A stretch of 64,000 nt of DNA from an uncultured Litoreibacter sp. (GCF_947487515.1 NZ_CANKWO010000003.1:699103-763102), one strand, 5' to 3'; positions 50,031 to 58,941 are shown, numbered from the stretch's first letter. Made by a program: numbers and translations. Notes: generated by a model from the sequence alone, not told the origin.

Positions 50031-51130
50031 AGATCGCGGTGATAGGTCGGGGCCTGTGGGGGGCTGCAGCCGCGCGGCATTTGGCCTTGTCGGGCGCGGA
50101 TGTGACTTTGATCGGCCCAAGTGAGCCTGTAGATAAAACCGCCCATCCCGGTGTGTTCGGCTCGCATTACGATGAAGGGCGAATAACCCGCAAGAATGCT
50201 TCGGATCCATACTGGGCGCGCATCTCTATTGCCTCGATTGACCGCTACGCCGAGATAGAGGCGCAAAGCGGTATAGGTTTCTATACAGAAGCGGGGGCTG
50301 TCTTGGCCGGAGGGGCAGACTACATGGCTCTGGTCGAGGCCAGTCGGGCGGCGTGTGACATCTCTTGCGATATGTTGGACCGTGCCGCGTTGGCGCAACG
50401 CTTCGCGTTTTTCGACTTCCCTGATCACTTTACTGGATATCACGAAGTGACCCGTGCCGGTCATATTAGCCCGCGACGCCTTGTAGAGGCGCAAACCAAG
50501 GCTGCGCAAAACTTAGGTGCGAAACTATTGCCAGAGACGGTGGATGGTATCAACGAGCGTCCCAACACCGTCGAGGTGATCACCGCGCACGGGCGCCATA
50601 GCTTTGATCAGGTGCTGGTCGCGGCGGGCTACAACACAGACAGGGTTCTGGGGCGCGATGCCCAACTGCAGGTTTTCGCCCGAACGATTGCCTTCTTTGA
50701 AGTCCCGCCGGCAGAAGCCCTGAGGCTGAAGTCGATGCCAACTTTGATCTATGAGGCTGCTGAGGACCCGTATCTTTTGCCGCCAATCAAATACCCTGAC
50801 GGAAAGCTCTACATCAAGCTGGGGGGCGATCCCGATGATGTTCCCTTGTCTAGTGAAAAGGATGTTGGCGATTGGTTCCGTTCGGGGGGAAATCGCGCGG
50901 TTCGCGATCATCAGGCGGGCATTTTGCGCAGTCTTATGCCCGACTTGAATTTTACGTCCCTCAGCATGGGGGCCTGCGTGACCAGCTGGACGAAAGATCG
51001 CCGTCCCGAGGTGGCACGCCTGTCCAATCGGCTTTCTGTTTGCACAGGCGGCAATGGGGCAGGGGCGAAATGCAGCGATGAAATAGGCCGCTTAGGGGCG
51101 GCGTTGATACTTGAGGAAACTGGAGATTGA
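50027..51130 (+). CDS. FAD-dependent oxidoreductase (DAO family)
   Basis: 367 aa. The FAD-binding loop VIGRGLWGAAAARHLALSGADVTLIG (about 4-29) and a C-terminal ACVTSWTKDRRPEVARL with CTGGNGAGAKCSDEIGRL (about 318-353) match D-amino-acid oxidase/sarcosine-oxidase-type flavoproteins. GSHYDEGRITRKNASDPYW (about 45-63) resembles the monomeric sarcosine/N-methyltryptophan oxidase branch. The substrate could be an amino or hydroxy acid. ATG overlaps the previous stop; the TGA overlaps the TTG upstream of the next gene. Confidence 0.78.
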   Translation: MKIAVIGRGLWGAAAARHLALSGADVTLIGPSEPVDKTAHPGVFGSHYDEGRITRKNASDPYWARISIASIDRYAEIEAQSGIGFYTEAGAVLAGGADYMALVEASRAACDISCDMLDRAALAQRFAFFDFPDHFTGYHEVTRAGHISPRRLVEAQTKAAQNLGAKLLPETVDGINERPNTVEVITAHGRHSFDQVLVAAGYNTDRVLGRDAQLQVFARTIAFFEVPPAEALRLKSMPTLIYEAAEDPYLLPPIKYPDGKLYIKLGGDPDDVPLSSEKDVGDWFRSGGNRAVRDHQAGILRSLMPDLNFTSLSMGACVTSWTKDRRPEVARLSNRLSVCTGGNGAGAKCSDEIGRLGAALILEETGD

Positions 51131-51132
51131 AA

Positions 51133-52014
51133 ATGAGTAAAATTGGCTTTATCGGCCTCGGCCTTATGGGCGGGGCGATGGTGGGACGTTTGCAAGATCA
51201 AGGCCACGAACTTGTGGTTTTGGGCAACCGCGACCGGACCTATATCGACCAAGCGATCGCGCGCGGCGCCACGGAGGTTGGCACTGCACGCGACGTGGCA
51301 GAGGCCTGCGAGATTGTGATGTTGTGCATGGGCACGTCGGATCAGGTCGAGGGGCGCATGCTAGGCGATGAGGGAGTGATCGCAGGGTTGGCATCGGGGG
51401 CTACAGTCATCGATTTTGGCACATCTCTTCCAGCCTCAACCAAAGCTTTGGGCGTTCAGGTGGCCGCCGCGGGCGGGGCATATCTTGACGCGCCGCTGGG
51501 CCGCACACCTGCCCATGCGGTGGACGGATTGCTGAACATCATGTGTTCTGGTGACAAGGCTGCCTTTGACAAGGTGAAACCTGTGCTAGAGGACTTGGGC
51601 GAAAACGTATTTCATCTTGGTGCGCTCGGCTCCGGTCACACAATCAAGTTGATCAACAACTTTTTCGGGATGACCGTGGCCAATGCCATGGCTGAGGCCT
51701 TTGCGATGGCGGATGTCCAAGGGGTTGATCGCCAAGGCTTGTACGACGTGATGAGCGCAGGGCCGTTGCATTCGGGCATGATGGATTTCGTCAAAGGCTA
51801 TGGTGTGGATGGGGACCCCGCGCAACTGGCTTTCGCCATCAAGAACGCCGCCAAAGATGTAGGGTACTACGCCCAGATGGCAGAAGATGCCGGTGTGAAC
51901 TCCGTCATGTCGACGTCAACGCTGCACGCATTGAGCACGGCACGCGACGAGGGGCGTGGCGATGACATGGTATCGCAAATGGTGGACTTCTACGCCGAAA
52001 AACTGAAGCCATAG
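51133..52014 (+). CDS. YihU-like beta-hydroxyacid dehydrogenase with GRT motif
   Basis: 293 aa. The NAD loop FIGLGLMGGAMVGRL is at about 6-20, and the catalytic lysine is Lys172 in GSGHTIKLINN. The substrate motif, usually DAPVSGG, here reads DAPLGRTPAHA at 119-129. The same G-R-T arrangement and a KLINN lysine block are found in sulfolactaldehyde reductase YihU, where the GR pair helps bind the sulfonate. The usual Ser-Gly-Gly is therefore absent. The ATG at 51133 is preferred to the in-frame TTG at 51127. The sulfonate substrate is inference; gamma-hydroxybutyrate- or other acid-specific enzymes may share the motif. Confidence 0.8.
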   Translation: MSKIGFIGLGLMGGAMVGRLQDQGHELVVLGNRDRTYIDQAIARGATEVGTARDVAEACEIVMLCMGTSDQVEGRMLGDEGVIAGLASGATVIDFGTSLPASTKALGVQVAAAGGAYLDAPLGRTPAHAVDGLLNIMCSGDKAAFDKVKPVLEDLGENVFHLGALGSGHTIKLINNFFGMTVANAMAEAFAMADVQGVDRQGLYDVMSAGPLHSGMMDFVKGYGVDGDPAQLAFAIKNAAKDVGYYAQMAEDAGVNSVMSTSTLHALSTARDEGRGDDMVSQMVDFYAEKLKP

Positions 52015-52017
52015 AAG

Positions 52018-52947
52018 ATGAGCCGCGTCGCCATTCCCGCACTTGAAGACCGTGCAAGTCTTGGCATTGCCATGATTTTGGTGGCGTGGCTGTTCTTCTC
52101 AATGATCGACACATCGGTGAAATGGCTAGTGTTGGCAGGGCTTCCCGCGATGCAATTGGCATTCATGCGATATGTCGGTCACTTCTTCATATCGACTTGG
52201 TTGGTTATGCGCGGCGGCTTGGACGCGGAGCGCTTCCAGACCGACCGGTTGGGGCTGGTGCTGTTCCGCGCCTATTTGCTGACCTCCTCCACGGCGCTGA
52301 ACTTCTTGGCCCTGCTGTATTTGCCGCTGACCGTAACGGCATCGATTATGTTTACCTCTCCGATTTTGGTGTGTTTGCTGGGTTGGCCCATGCTTGGGGA
52401 ACGAGCTGGGCCGTGGCGGGTGTTCGGTATCGTGCTGGGGTTTGTGGGGGTGTTGGTCGTGATGCGCCCCTTCGGTGCCGAGTTTCACTGGGCTATGCTG
52501 TTGTCCTTGCATAACGCCTTGGCGATGGCGTTGTATTCGATCTTGACGCGCAAACTTGCAGGGGTGGTCTCGACAGAGATTATGCAATTCTACATGGGGC
52601 TGTTTGGCACCGCAGTGCTATTGCCGGTTGCCGTGTATTATTGGAGCAACCCGAGCACTGCGCTGGACTGGGTGTTGATGATCCTGCTGGGGGTGTTCGG
52701 CTGGGCAGGGCATGAACTTCTGACCCGCGCCCACCGCTTTGCCACGGCCAACACGCTAATGCCCTATGCCTATTTCTTTTTGCTGTTTTTGTCAGTTTCT
52801 GGCTATCTGATTTGGGGGCATCTTCCCGACAGACCAACGCTGATTGGTGCTGCGATTATCATCGGGTCGGGGTTGTTGATTTGGGTGCGCACCCGATTGC
52901 ACAGCACGTCAAAGCAGGCCGCCACAAGGTCATCTGTATCCAAGTGA
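52018..52947 (+). CDS. DMT-superfamily transporter (EamA domains)
   Basis: 309 aa inner-membrane protein with ten predicted helices in two EamA repeats (about 18-150 and 160-290); GRPW-like loops LVVMRPFGAEFHW (about 140-152) and PYAYFFLLFLSVSGYLIWGHLPDRPTLIGAAIIIGSGLLIW (about 247-287) are typical. Starts three bases after the YihU-like gene's stop, so co-transcribed with the redox genes. It may export a pathway product or intermediate; substrate unknown. Confidence 0.85.
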   Translation: MSRVAIPALEDRASLGIAMILVAWLFFSMIDTSVKWLVLAGLPAMQLAFMRYVGHFFISTWLVMRGGLDAERFQTDRLGLVLFRAYLLTSSTALNFLALLYLPLTVTASIMFTSPILVCLLGWPMLGERAGPWRVFGIVLGFVGVLVVMRPFGAEFHWAMLLSLHNALAMALYSILTRKLAGVVSTEIMQFYMGLFGTAVLLPVAVYYWSNPSTALDWVLMILLGVFGWAGHELLTRAHRFATANTLMPYAYFFLLFLSVSGYLIWGHLPDRPTLIGAAIIIGSGLLIWVRTRLHSTSKQAATRSSVSK

Positions 52948-53055
52948 TAGATAAGACAATTTACCCGCCCAAAGTGGTTTCAAACCGGCTGGAAGAGATG
53001 AGCCGTTGACCCAATGGACGCTTTGGCGCACGGTCGGCCCGACTGGGAGGATTAG

Positions 53056-54072
53056 ATGAAAAACGCGGTACTTATTGGGGTCGGAATGGTTGCCGAAACG
53101 CATCGTATGGCGCTTGAATCCTCTGAGCTTGCGCAGCTGGTTGCAGTATGCGCGCGTCGGCCTGAGAACGCGCAATCCTACGCAAAAAACCATGGTGTTC
53201 GCGCTGTGGCACTGGCAGATATCGCGGCTGATCCCGATATTGACTTTGCCATTGTGGCCACGCCTCCCAACGCCCGCAACGACATTGTGTCGGCTCTTGT
53301 GAAAGCGGGGAAGCCGATCCTTTTGGAGAAACCGATTGAGCGCAGCCTAACGTCTGCCGCAGCTATCGTTGAGCGATGTGAACTGGCTAACATCCCGCTT
53401 GGCATCATGTTTCAGCACCGGATGCGCGAAGCGTCGCAAAAACTGACGCAACTTATGGCCGATAAGGAACTGGGGGATCTCGCCTTGGCTGAGGTCAATG
53501 TGCCGTGGTGGCGCGATCAAGACTACTACGACACACCCGGACGGGGCACCATCGCGCAAGACGGCGGCGGAGTGTTGATCACCCAAGCCATTCACACGCT
53601 TGATCTGCTCTTGTCCCTGACCGGACCTGTCAATCAGGTGCAAGCCATGGCACGCACCAGCAAGCTGCACCAGATGGAGGTCGAAGACGTCGTTGCCGCA
53701 GGGCTTGATTTCGCCAATGGGGCCGTGGGCACTTTGACGGCCTCGACCGCCAGTTTCCCAGGAGGAGCCGAAACAATCACTTTGCATTGCACCAAGGCGT
53801 CAGCGCGTCTGCAAGCAGGGCAATTGCACATCCATTGGCAAGACGGGCGTATCGAGAAGTTCGGCGCGGCGGCCAATACAGGTGGCGGGGCAGATCCAAT
53901 GGCCTTTACGCACGCTTGGCACCAAGGAATTTTAGATGACTTCATCAACGCAATCGATGAGCAACGCCCGCCGCTGGTCACGGGCCGCGCCGCACTGAAA
54001 ACACATGCGCTGATCGAGGCGCTGATGGAATCCTCGCTTGAAGGAAAACGAATGAAAGTTCGAAATGTCTAA
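53056..54072 (+). CDS. Gfo/Idh/MocA-family oxidoreductase (B)
   Basis: 338 aa. The Rossmann loop is VLIGVGMVAETHRMAL (about 5-20), EKP at 91-93, and catalytic His180 in TQAIHTLDLL with Asp183. VPWWRDQDYYDTPGRGT (about 149-165) is a substrate-loop segment common in sugar dehydrogenases of the family. ATG at 53056 follows GGGAGGA. Its stop overlaps the next Gfo/Idh gene by eight bases; these three (B, C, D) form one coupled run. Confidence 0.86.
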   Translation: MKNAVLIGVGMVAETHRMALESSELAQLVAVCARRPENAQSYAKNHGVRAVALADIAADPDIDFAIVATPPNARNDIVSALVKAGKPILLEKPIERSLTSAAAIVERCELANIPLGIMFQHRMREASQKLTQLMADKELGDLALAEVNVPWWRDQDYYDTPGRGTIAQDGGGVLITQAIHTLDLLLSLTGPVNQVQAMARTSKLHQMEVEDVVAAGLDFANGAVGTLTASTASFPGGAETITLHCTKASARLQAGQLHIHWQDGRIEKFGAAANTGGGADPMAFTHAWHQGILDDFINAIDEQRPPLVTGRAALKTHALIEALMESSLEGKRMKVRNV

Positions 54073-55054
54073 ACTTAAAGTCGCCGTTTTGGGCATCGAT
54101 CATCGCCATGCCTTCGGGATGCTTGGCAACATGCTGCAGCAGGGGGCGGACTGCGTCGGGTGGTGGACGGACGGCACTCCAGAGCCGCTGGAGGGTTTCG
54201 TAAAACGCTTTCCTGATGCGCCGAGGATGGCGTCGGTGGATGCGGTGTTGGATGCCAAGCCGGATTTGGTGATTATCTCTGCGATCCCAAGTGATCGTGC
54301 TGCACTTGCCATCCGAGCGATGGAGGCGGGCATTGATGTGATGTCCGACAAACCGGGCTGCACCACCATGGATCAGCTAAACGCTCTGCGGGACTGTGTC
54401 GCGCGTACGGGGCGCATTTGGTCGGTAGATTTCTCGGAACGCTTCGAGGTGCCATGTGTGACCCGTGCTGCAGAACTTGTACAAGAAGGCGCCATTGGTC
54501 GCGTCATTCAAACGGTGGGGCTTGGGCCGCATCGCTTGAACCGGCCGACGCGACCGGACTGGTTCTTTGATCCGGCCCGCAACGGCGGCATTCTAACCGA
54601 TATTGCGTCGCATCAGATTGACCAGTTTTTGTATTTCACAGGGGCTACGGATGCCGAGGTGACGCTTGCGTCGGCCACATCAGTTGGCGGGGATTTTCAG
54701 GACTTCGGCGAAATTGCCCTGCGTGCACCCGAAGGCCACGGCTACATTCGTGTGGATTGGTTTACTCCGGATGGCTTGCCGACTTGGGGCGACGGGCGCC
54801 TGACGATTTTGGGCACGGAGGGCACGATTGAGCTGCGCAAATATGTGGACGTGGGCGTGGGGATAGGGACGGATCATTTGTTGCTTACCAATGGGACGCG
54901 TTGCGAGAAAATTGATGCCAGTGATGCGGGGCTGCCCTATTTCGCGCGGCTGATTGCAGATATCCGCGACCGCTCCGAGACTGCGATGCCACAAGCCCAC
55001 GCATTCAAAGTGATGGAACTGGCCTTGCGTGCTCAGGAGATCGCAGATGCGTAG
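54065..55054 (+). CDS. Gfo/Idh/MocA-family oxidoreductase (C), with altered cofactor motifs
   Basis: 329 aa. The fold matches the family, but two conserved places differ: the Rossmann glycine loop reads LGIDHRHAFG (about 9-18) instead of GxGxxG, and the EKP motif is DKP at 95-97. His183 and Asp186 (IASHQIDQ) are retained. C-terminal domain from about 135. Such changes can alter NAD(P) binding or make the protein non-catalytic; both are inference. It overlaps B and D by eight bases, which suggests a constant subunit ratio or shared pathway. Confidence 0.83.
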   Translation: MSKLKVAVLGIDHRHAFGMLGNMLQQGADCVGWWTDGTPEPLEGFVKRFPDAPRMASVDAVLDAKPDLVIISAIPSDRAALAIRAMEAGIDVMSDKPGCTTMDQLNALRDCVARTGRIWSVDFSERFEVPCVTRAAELVQEGAIGRVIQTVGLGPHRLNRPTRPDWFFDPARNGGILTDIASHQIDQFLYFTGATDAEVTLASATSVGGDFQDFGEIALRAPEGHGYIRVDWFTPDGLPTWGDGRLTILGTEGTIELRKYVDVGVGIGTDHLLLTNGTRCEKIDASDAGLPYFARLIADIRDRSETAMPQAHAFKVMELALRAQEIADA

Positions 55055-56075
55055 GGTCGCCATTATTGGCGCCGGAATTGGCCGCGAACATCTGGCCGCC
55101 TACCGCGCCCTGCCGCAGCAATTTGACGTCACAGTGATCTGCGATTTGGACCGCGCGCGTGCGCAAGAGATCGCAGGCGACATCCCCGTTGAAACGGATT
55201 TGGACGCCGTCTTGGCGTCGGATGTCGACATCATAGATGTGTGCCTGCCGCCGCATCTTCATGTCGCGACGGCGATCGCGGCGATGGAGGCGGGCAAGGA
55301 TGTCATCTGCGAAAAGCCCGTAGCAACGTCGCTGGCAGATGTGGACCGCTTGGAGGCGGTGTCTTTGGCTACTGGGCGTACCGTCTATCCGGTATTCCAA
55401 TATCGCTTCGGCATTGGGGTCGCGCAGGTGTTGCATCTGATCCGAAGTGGCTTGGCGGGCAAAGCCTTTGCCGGATCGATAGAGACCCATTGGCGGCGCG
55501 ATGCGGACTACTATGCCGCCGCGTGGCGCGGATCATGGCAGGGGGAGCAAGGGGGCGTTATTCTGGGTCACGCCATTCACGCCCATGATCTGATGGGGGT
55601 GCTATTGGGGCCTGTGGCACAGCTCAACGCGCAGTTGGCCACGCGCGTCAACACCATCGAAACCGAGGATTGCGCTGCGATCAGCTTCACATTGGACAGC
55701 GGTGCGTTGATTACGTCCTCGGCCAGCCTCGGGGCGGGGGATGATACCTCCCGTATCCGGATTATGTTCGAAGGGTTTACAGTTGAAAGCGGATTGTCCC
55801 CCTATGCACCGGCTGCCGCGCCTTGGACCATAACGCCAAGGGCCGTGTCGCAAGGCCGGATCGATGCGGCGTTAGCGGGACTAGTAGCGCCGCCGTTGGG
55901 CTTTGAGGGGTTTTTACAAGCGATTGCAACGGGCCGTGATGCCGTAACGCTTGCCCATGGTCGCGCATCAGTTGAACTGGTTACAGCCCTGTATATGTCG
56001 GCCAGAAATGGCGGCCAAACGGTCCGGCTGCCTGTGTCGCGTGACCATCCTCTTTATGCGGGCTGGAGGCCCTAA
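55047..56075 (+). CDS. Gfo/Idh/MocA-family oxidoreductase (D)
   Basis: 342 aa. NAD loop AIIGAGIGREHLAAYR (about 5-20), EKP at 89-91, and HAIHAHDLM with His178 and Asp181. THWRRDADYYAAAWRGSWQGEQGG (about 147-170) is the substrate-side loop. The ATG at 55047 lies eight bases before the previous stop and follows CAGGAGA; the longer frame from 55029 is less likely. Convergent with the GMC oxidoreductase gene, overlapping its end by four bases. Confidence 0.85.
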   Translation: MRRVAIIGAGIGREHLAAYRALPQQFDVTVICDLDRARAQEIAGDIPVETDLDAVLASDVDIIDVCLPPHLHVATAIAAMEAGKDVICEKPVATSLADVDRLEAVSLATGRTVYPVFQYRFGIGVAQVLHLIRSGLAGKAFAGSIETHWRRDADYYAAAWRGSWQGEQGGVILGHAIHAHDLMGVLLGPVAQLNAQLATRVNTIETEDCAAISFTLDSGALITSSASLGAGDDTSRIRIMFEGFTVESGLSPYAPAAAPWTITPRAVSQGRIDAALAGLVAPPLGFEGFLQAIATGRDAVTLAHGRASVELVTALYMSARNGGQTVRLPVSRDHPLYAGWRP

Positions 56076-57682
56076 GCGTCCTCCATAATCAGGTCGGCAC
56101 AGCGCGCCCCAAGCATCATGGCCGGCGCATTTGTGTTTCCGGCGTTGATATCCGGCACAGCGGACATGTCGCAAACCCGTAGTCCCTCGACGCCACGAAC
56201 CCGCATTTTCGCGTCCAGAACGGCCATGGGATCACTATCAGCCCCCATTTTACAGGTCCCTGCGGGGTGGTAGTTGGTTTTGACAAAACGTTTGCAATGG
56301 GCCCGAAGGGTGTCGTCATCATCCGCGGTGGGGATCACTATGTCGCGAATGCGGTCCGACAAAGGCTGGGTTTCAAACGCACGGCGAAAGAACCTCTGGG
56401 CGTTGATCATCTCGGCCATATCGTCTTCATGCTTCAACAGATTTGGAGAGAACCGCGGCATGGCAAAAGGATCACTTGAGCGCAGGCGCACCTCGCCGCG
56501 TGACTTTGGCTTTACGACCACGGTGGTCACCGTCAACCCGTAGTCATCCTCGACTTCGGACAGCGCATCGCGGTCCAGATAGACGATCGGCACGCAGAAC
56601 GCCTGAATGGTCGGGGCAGCCGTTGGGGTCCTTGGGTTGATAAATGCCCCTGCCTCAACCCCTGCGGAGGTCACCGGCCCGCTGCCAAACAGCTTGAGCT
56701 GCAAGCCATTGCGCAACATCCGCCATCCGACACCTTGCTTGAAATACCCGTAGGGGCCATTGGCAAAGGCCGTAACGGGGACTTCGGGGTGGTCGATCAG
56801 GTTTTGCCCGACACCGTCCAAAGGCGCTGTGACATCAATCCCGTGTTCGCCCAAATGTGCCTCGGGACCAATGCCCGATTGCATCAAGATTTTTGGCGAC
56901 ACCAGTGCCCCCGCCGCAAGAATGACCTCGCCGTCAGTCTGGGCCGTGTGGTGGCCGGATTTGTCGCGATAGGTGACACCGGTGGCGCGGCCTTTTTCGA
57001 TGATGATCTGCGCGACCTCTGCATGCAGTTTCACGACCAGATCGGGGTTTCCCTTAAGCGGCGCCAAGAATGCATAGGCCGAAGAGCTGCGTTTGCCGCT
57101 TCGGTTGGTGAACTGGTAAAACCCGACGCCACGTTGTGTTGCCCCGTTGAAATCGGGGTTGAACGGCTCGCCCATGGCTTGAACCGCTTGCACAAACCAA
57201 CGTGACATCTGGTCGATATGGCCGGGGTCAGATACCTGAACCGGCCCTTGGGTGCCGTGCAGCTCGCCTGCGAACCGATTGTTGTTTTCCATGCCGCGAA
57301 AATAGGGAAGGACGTCCTTCCATCCCCATCCGACCCCATCGTTGGAGCCCCGCAAGATTTCGCCCCATTCATCGTAGTCCGAAGGGCGCCCGCGCATGTA
57401 GACTTGCGCATTGACGGAGGACCCGCCGCCCAAAACATTGCCTTGAGGGATGTCTTGCACACGCCCGTCCAGATGGGGCTGAGGATCTGACTTATGGTAG
57501 CGCATGAACTTGGAGCCGTTGATCATTTTGAAGATCCCCGGAGGCATGTCGAGCAACGGATGGCGGTGCGAATGCCCCGCCTCAAGTAGCAACACCCGTG
57601 CACCTTTGTTGACCAAACCCGCCGCCGCCGCCGCCCCCGAGGAGCCGCCTCCGATCACGATATGGTCGAATGTTTCGCCCAT
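56072..57682 (-). CDS. GMC-family oxidoreductase (choline/alcohol dehydrogenase-like)
   Basis: 536 aa FAD enzyme oxidising an alcohol. The N-terminal FAD loop HIVIGGGSSGAAAAAGLVN (about 7-25), GMC signature 1 GNVLGGGSSVNAQVYMRG (about 79-96), signature 2 ALVSPKILMQSGIGPEAHLG region (about 252-271), and a C-terminal NYHPAGTCKMG with the catalytic His (about 469-479) plus the late INAGNTNAPAMM (Asn/second catalytic position; about 515-526). Homologues include choline dehydrogenase and sugar/polyol or lignin-alcohol oxidases; the redox neighbours favour a sugar or polyol. It lies directly downstream of lacI on the same strand, 10 bases apart. Confidence 0.86.
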   Translation of the reverse strand: MGETFDHIVIGGGSSGAAAAAGLVNKGARVLLLEAGHSHRHPLLDMPPGIFKMINGSKFMRYHKSDPQPHLDGRVQDIPQGNVLGGGSSVNAQVYMRGRPSDYDEWGEILRGSNDGVGWGWKDVLPYFRGMENNNRFAGELHGTQGPVQVSDPGHIDQMSRWFVQAVQAMGEPFNPDFNGATQRGVGFYQFTNRSGKRSSSAYAFLAPLKGNPDLVVKLHAEVAQIIIEKGRATGVTYRDKSGHHTAQTDGEVILAAGALVSPKILMQSGIGPEAHLGEHGIDVTAPLDGVGQNLIDHPEVPVTAFANGPYGYFKQGVGWRMLRNGLQLKLFGSGPVTSAGVEAGAFINPRTPTAAPTIQAFCVPIVYLDRDALSEVEDDYGLTVTTVVVKPKSRGEVRLRSSDPFAMPRFSPNLLKHEDDMAEMINAQRFFRRAFETQPLSDRIRDIVIPTADDDDTLRAHCKRFVKTNYHPAGTCKMGADSDPMAVLDAKMRVRGVEGLRVCDMSAVPDINAGNTNAPAMMLGARCADLIMEDA

Positions 57683-57692
57683 GCAGACGCGG

Positions 57693-58778
57693 TTACGGGC
57701 GCGTTTTGGGGGCGGCGATCGAATCGCGCTCCACCAACTCGCACTCCAGTTTGGTAAGCGGGTGACGGTTGTTTCCGGTGGGGCCGTGGAACAATTGGTC
57801 CACCACCCAACGCCCCATTGACCGGTCCGCGAGGTTCATTGAGGTCAGGGGCGGGGACAGGTGGCGCGCGATCTCGTCATCGTCATATCCGATTACCGAA
57901 ATGTCTTCGGGAATAGACAATCCCATCTCCTTAATAGCTTCATAGCAGCCGACAGCCATGCGGTCATTGGCGCAAAAGATTGCGGTCGGAGGATTGGGCA
58001 AGGACATCAATTTCTTGGTGCCTTCGAAGCCGGAACTCGGCAGCCAGTTGCCTTCGACGATCAGGTCTTCGTCATAAGGAAGGTCCGCGGAGGCCAGCGC
58101 ATTGCGGTAACCGGTGTAGCGCCCGCTGGCGCATTCCATGAACAGCTCTCCTGTGATCAGACCGATCCGCGCATGCCCCTGCCGTATCAGCGCATTGGTT
58201 GCGGTATGCCCCCCCGCCACCTCACCTGGAATAACCGCGGGATGGCAGTAATCATCCGTATAGCAATTGAGCAAAAATACTGGAATATCGGTATCTTGCA
58301 GGATTTTCGGTAAGTCGACTTGCCGCGTGAAGACGCAGGCGTAAATGATCGCTGATACGCGCTGGTCAATGAAATACTGCAAGGTTTTGGGTTCGAGTGT
58401 CGGGTCATTTCTCGTTTCGGCCAGAATGACCAAATTGCCGGTTGCTTTGACTGCTTCCAATACTCCGTCATAGGCGTGAACGCCCTCTGGGCTGGTGGCA
58501 AGCGTGTCTATGACAAAGGCAATAGGGCCATCGATGTACCCCGGATTTTTACCCGCAGGTTTGGAGAGTTGCGCAGAGGCTTTATATCCTAGGTCGCGGG
58601 CGGCATCGGTGACGCGCTGGCGCATGTGCTCGGAAATTTTGACCGTGTCGTTGTTGTTCAAGACGAAAGAGACAGTCGGCTGAGAGCATCCGGCAACCCG
58701 CGCGATGTCACGCATGGTGACCCTATTGCCCGTCTTTGTTTTGCTCTTTGGGGCTGCCCCTTGTGCGTCGTCTTTCAT
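57693..58778 (-). CDS. LacI-family transcriptional regulator
   Basis: 361 aa. HTH VTMRDIARVAGCSQPTVSFVLNN at about 20-42 with the hinge following (VKISEHMRQRVTDAARDLGYKAS, about 46-68); the periplasmic-binding-like effector domain covers about 80-345 (FVIDTLATSPEGVHAYDGVLEAV, FCANDRMAVGCYEAIKEMGLSIPEDISVIGYDDDEIARHLSPPLTSM). It starts with an N-terminal polar stretch (about 1-18). Divergent from aldA across a region containing an 18-base perfect palindrome, so it likely controls itself and gmc plus the aldA/ABC transporter unit. Effector is probably a sugar or derivative. Confidence 0.9.
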   Translation of the reverse strand: MKDDAQGAAPKSKTKTGNRVTMRDIARVAGCSQPTVSFVLNNNDTVKISEHMRQRVTDAARDLGYKASAQLSKPAGKNPGYIDGPIAFVIDTLATSPEGVHAYDGVLEAVKATGNLVILAETRNDPTLEPKTLQYFIDQRVSAIIYACVFTRQVDLPKILQDTDIPVFLLNCYTDDYCHPAVIPGEVAGGHTATNALIRQGHARIGLITGELFMECASGRYTGYRNALASADLPYDEDLIVEGNWLPSSGFEGTKKLMSLPNPPTAIFCANDRMAVGCYEAIKEMGLSIPEDISVIGYDDDEIARHLSPPLTSMNLADRSMGRWVVDQLFHGPTGNNRHPLTKLECELVERDSIAAPKTRP

Positions 58779-58848
58779 GCTCTCTCCCGCGCTTGTGAGC
58801 TAGGTATAGCTGAAACTTCGACCTTCGACAATTCCACGAGATAATAAT

Positions 58849-58866
58849 ATTAGTAATATTACTAAT
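58849..58866. promoter_or_regulatory. 18-base perfect palindrome, candidate LacI operator
   Basis: ATTAGTAATATTACTAAT lies between the divergent lacI (start 58778) and aldA (start 58942) genes in an AT-rich stretch. Perfect symmetry over 18 bases and the central position make it a strong operator candidate for the adjacent LacI protein, though the usual CG centre of LacI operators is missing. Confidence 0.65.
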
Positions 58867-58941
58867 TGACTTAAATAATTAAATGCCTATCCAATGGCGT
58901 TATCAAATCTGCTGCCAAATATCCCTGAACGTGAGTCGAAT

